From Ceraceosorus guamensis (taxonomy: Eukaryota; Basidiomycota; Exobasidiomycetes; Ceraceosorales; Ceraceosoraceae), in contig NW_020290026.1 in the NCBI RefSeq assembly GCF_003144195.1, positions 1-64,000 on the forward strand: DNA of 64,000 bases, written 5' to 3'. The notes beneath the pieces are model-generated. The model worked only from the letters and a program-made list of their open reading frames with translations. It searched no databases and had not been told where the DNA came from. This document shows positions 62,197 to 64,000 of this stretch, in pieces (within the stretch, counting starts at the first letter, position 1; every line of letters begins with the position of its first letter). Both the position numbers and the translations under genes were made by a program.

Positions 62197-64000
62197 TTCA
62201 GAGTAGAGGTCTGAATGAAAAGAGGGCCGGACAGGTGGTGACGGTGGAAGGGATTGAGCGAAAGGGGATCTTTTGCAAGGAGCAGAGAGTGATACAGTGA
62301 TGGAAGAGACTTCCAGCCGAGTTGGACCAAGAGGGCGATGCGATTCTTATGGGAAAGTCGGACAAAGGGAGAGAGCAATGCATCGGATGTCACCGCGGCC
62401 GAGGTGAGTGTAGGAGGTGATGGAGAAGATATGGCGGGTCTGTCAGTAGGGACGGTGAGTGTTAGCGCAAGGCTACGTTGGATCAAAAGGAATGAGAGTG
62501 AGTGAGAAGGATCGATTACATTCCGATGCTCACGACAGAGCACCACTACCACGTTGGGAAGGGTACGGTACGAGAATGCTTTGGAGTCACGAGTAGACGA
62601 TAACGAGCAAAGGGCCAACTTGACCCTGGAAATTTCGAGAGTCGTGCGTGCTTGGAACTTGACGATGCGACTAGTCTATCATCGAACCCTTTTTCGACCT
62701 CATGTAAGCATCATGCCGTGCTGTACACCAACAGAGCTGCCCCGATGAAGGCCGGGTGACCGATCGCATATCCCACCATCCCCCACGACGATTGACCTAT
62801 GCGACCGACCATGTTTGATGCCTTGCTTAGCGCCGCTCTGAGCGCATTAGCCCACCTCGCGAGGAACACGAGACTTGAAGCACAGCAGCAGAAGGAGCTT
62901 CTTGAGGAGGGGCACGATGCTGACTAGGAGGGGTCATTCGCGAGTCAGTGAGGGTTGCAGGGGCGATGTGCCTCCTGTCTCCTTTGCCCGCTACTTGGTC
63001 CATGATTCGTAATTGCAGCAGCCGCACGACTCTGCTGAATCATATTGGGCGAGCGTATCCTCCATGAGCTAGGAGCGTGAGTGGAACGGCAATTGCAGCA
63101 GCAGTCAGTCCGCGGATTGTCGAGCTGTGAAAACGAGCGATGTTTGCGCTAAAGCAAGAACGGAAAAGTGGTTTGTTCCATTGTGATTCGCTTCAAAGCG
63201 CGGCACAGATCACGTACGCGCTAGCGCCGCGCGGTTTCTATAAAAGATCACCAGCAGCAGCAGCAGCAGCATGCACACAACATGAGGAGCACGGGTGGGG
63301 GCAGCAAAGCATCATGCCGCCCCGCCCCGCCAAGGATCAGCCTGTCAGCCTTAGCTGTCGCACACATATGCAGGCTGCATTTGGTGGCAGCTCGGACGTG
63401 GACATGTGCGCCTGGCATGCACAGAGAGGAGCTGTGCATGGGTGCAGTGGTGCAGTGAATCGGATGCTCGCTGCCCGTGCGGGCACGAACTGATTGCGGA
63501 GCACAAAAGAAGCAAGTCGTTCGCTTAATATGATCCATTTGAAAGAAGGGGAAGGGGGCGCCACGAGACCAATGCATGGCTGAAGGCTGCAGCGTGGGCG
63601 CTCCACATCCGCGTACTGCACGGTGTACGTGCGACGACGCGCGAGAGCTCCGCCTTGCTGGTGATGTTGATTCGCCATGCAGCATGATCGAGGCACCTCA
63701 TCCGATCAGTCCGTCGCGATGAGAGGTCTCGGGTGTCGGCTCTAAGCCACGGTTGAGCGAGTTCAACATTAGGCCTCTCTCTGTGATGAGCTATGAAGCC
63801 ACTCGACTCGTACACGACGTTTGACGTGCGACGTACAAAGCAGCCACTGCAAGTATACGGCACGATCTGTGCAGGAATGTCGGCCGCGTAGAGAACGGCG
63901 AAATCATCACGCATCATGGGCGTGCGCTTGTCGTACGATCTTGGATGGATGGCCGATGGATGTTGGCTTACTGGAAGCCGATGGACAAAAATAAATCAAT
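62197..64000. other. Upstream region of the GH43 gene and non-coding end of the window
   Basis: The first about 400 bp are AG-rich on the plus strand, i.e. a CT-rich leader for the minus-strand GH43 gene. A GAGTCACGAGTAG word lies at 62584-62596. A short CAG run is at 63251-63271. Open frames at 63140-63917 on both strands are low-complexity or cysteine-rich without a family pattern. No gene is supported; one may begin beyond 64000. Confidence 0.5.

Noticed and set aside
63248-63696. Overlapping cysteine-rich minus-strand frames near the window end
   Set aside because: The cysteine run comes from a CAG repeat read in antisense; there is no family pattern.
1-64000. tRNA, rRNA or CRISPR features
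   Set aside because: I looked for T-arm/B-box words (GGTTCGAATC type), conserved rRNA words and regular spacer arrays and saw none; a covariance-model search would be needed to exclude tRNAs fully.

Overview
The window is nuclear DNA of a basidiomycete fungus, most likely a smut relative (Ustilaginomycotina). Reasons: moderately GC-rich coding DNA, genes split by many short spliceosomal introns (mostly 62-107 nt, some only 40-44 nt) with GTGAGT/GTAAGT donors and CAG/TAG acceptors, long Ser/Pro/Gln-rich disordered proteins, CT-rich leaders, and intergenic DNA sprinkled with short CACGA(A/G)T / GTGAGTC words. I see no rRNA or tRNA gene, CRISPR array, or intact mobile element. Exon borders were read by eye from splice consensus, phase and fit to protein families.

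Layout. 1-7.7 kb is accessory-looking: a 321-bp tandem repeat, then two minus-strand coiled-coil genes that seem to be diverged paralogs. Each has a reading-frame problem (an in-frame TAG near the start of one, a single frame slip in the other). 7.7-22.5 kb holds a long disordered protein, an HSDL2-like short-chain dehydrogenase, a complete 13-exon ABCC/MRP-type ABC transporter, and an FCP1/NIF-like HAD-domain protein with a Gln-rich N-terminus. 24-31 kb holds two tandem, same-strand paralogs of a family I do not recognise (coiled coil, a roughly 95-residue middle domain, a roughly 110-residue C-terminal domain). It is followed by almost 4 kb with no convincing gene but a near-perfect hairpin.

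34.7-62.2 kb is ordinary gene-dense core genome: a 1915-residue disordered/coiled-coil protein, an EFM7/NNT1-type eEF1A methyltransferase, an RWD-domain protein (GIR2/RWDD1 type), a PHAF1/UPF0183 protein, a dual-specificity (MAP kinase) phosphatase with a large insertion in its catalytic domain, a TAN1/THUMPD1 tRNA-acetylation cofactor, a single-pass membrane protein of unknown function, galactokinase (with a 28-nt exon) and a secreted GH43 glycosidase. The last 1.8 kb looks non-coding.

Themes: translation and tRNA/eEF1A modification (EFM7, RWD protein, TAN1), galactose/arabinan use (GAL1 and GH43 as convergent neighbours), and MAP-kinase signalling. No operon-like system is evident. The best candidates for something undescribed are the two local paralog pairs at 2.6-6.3 kb and 24.2-30.9 kb.
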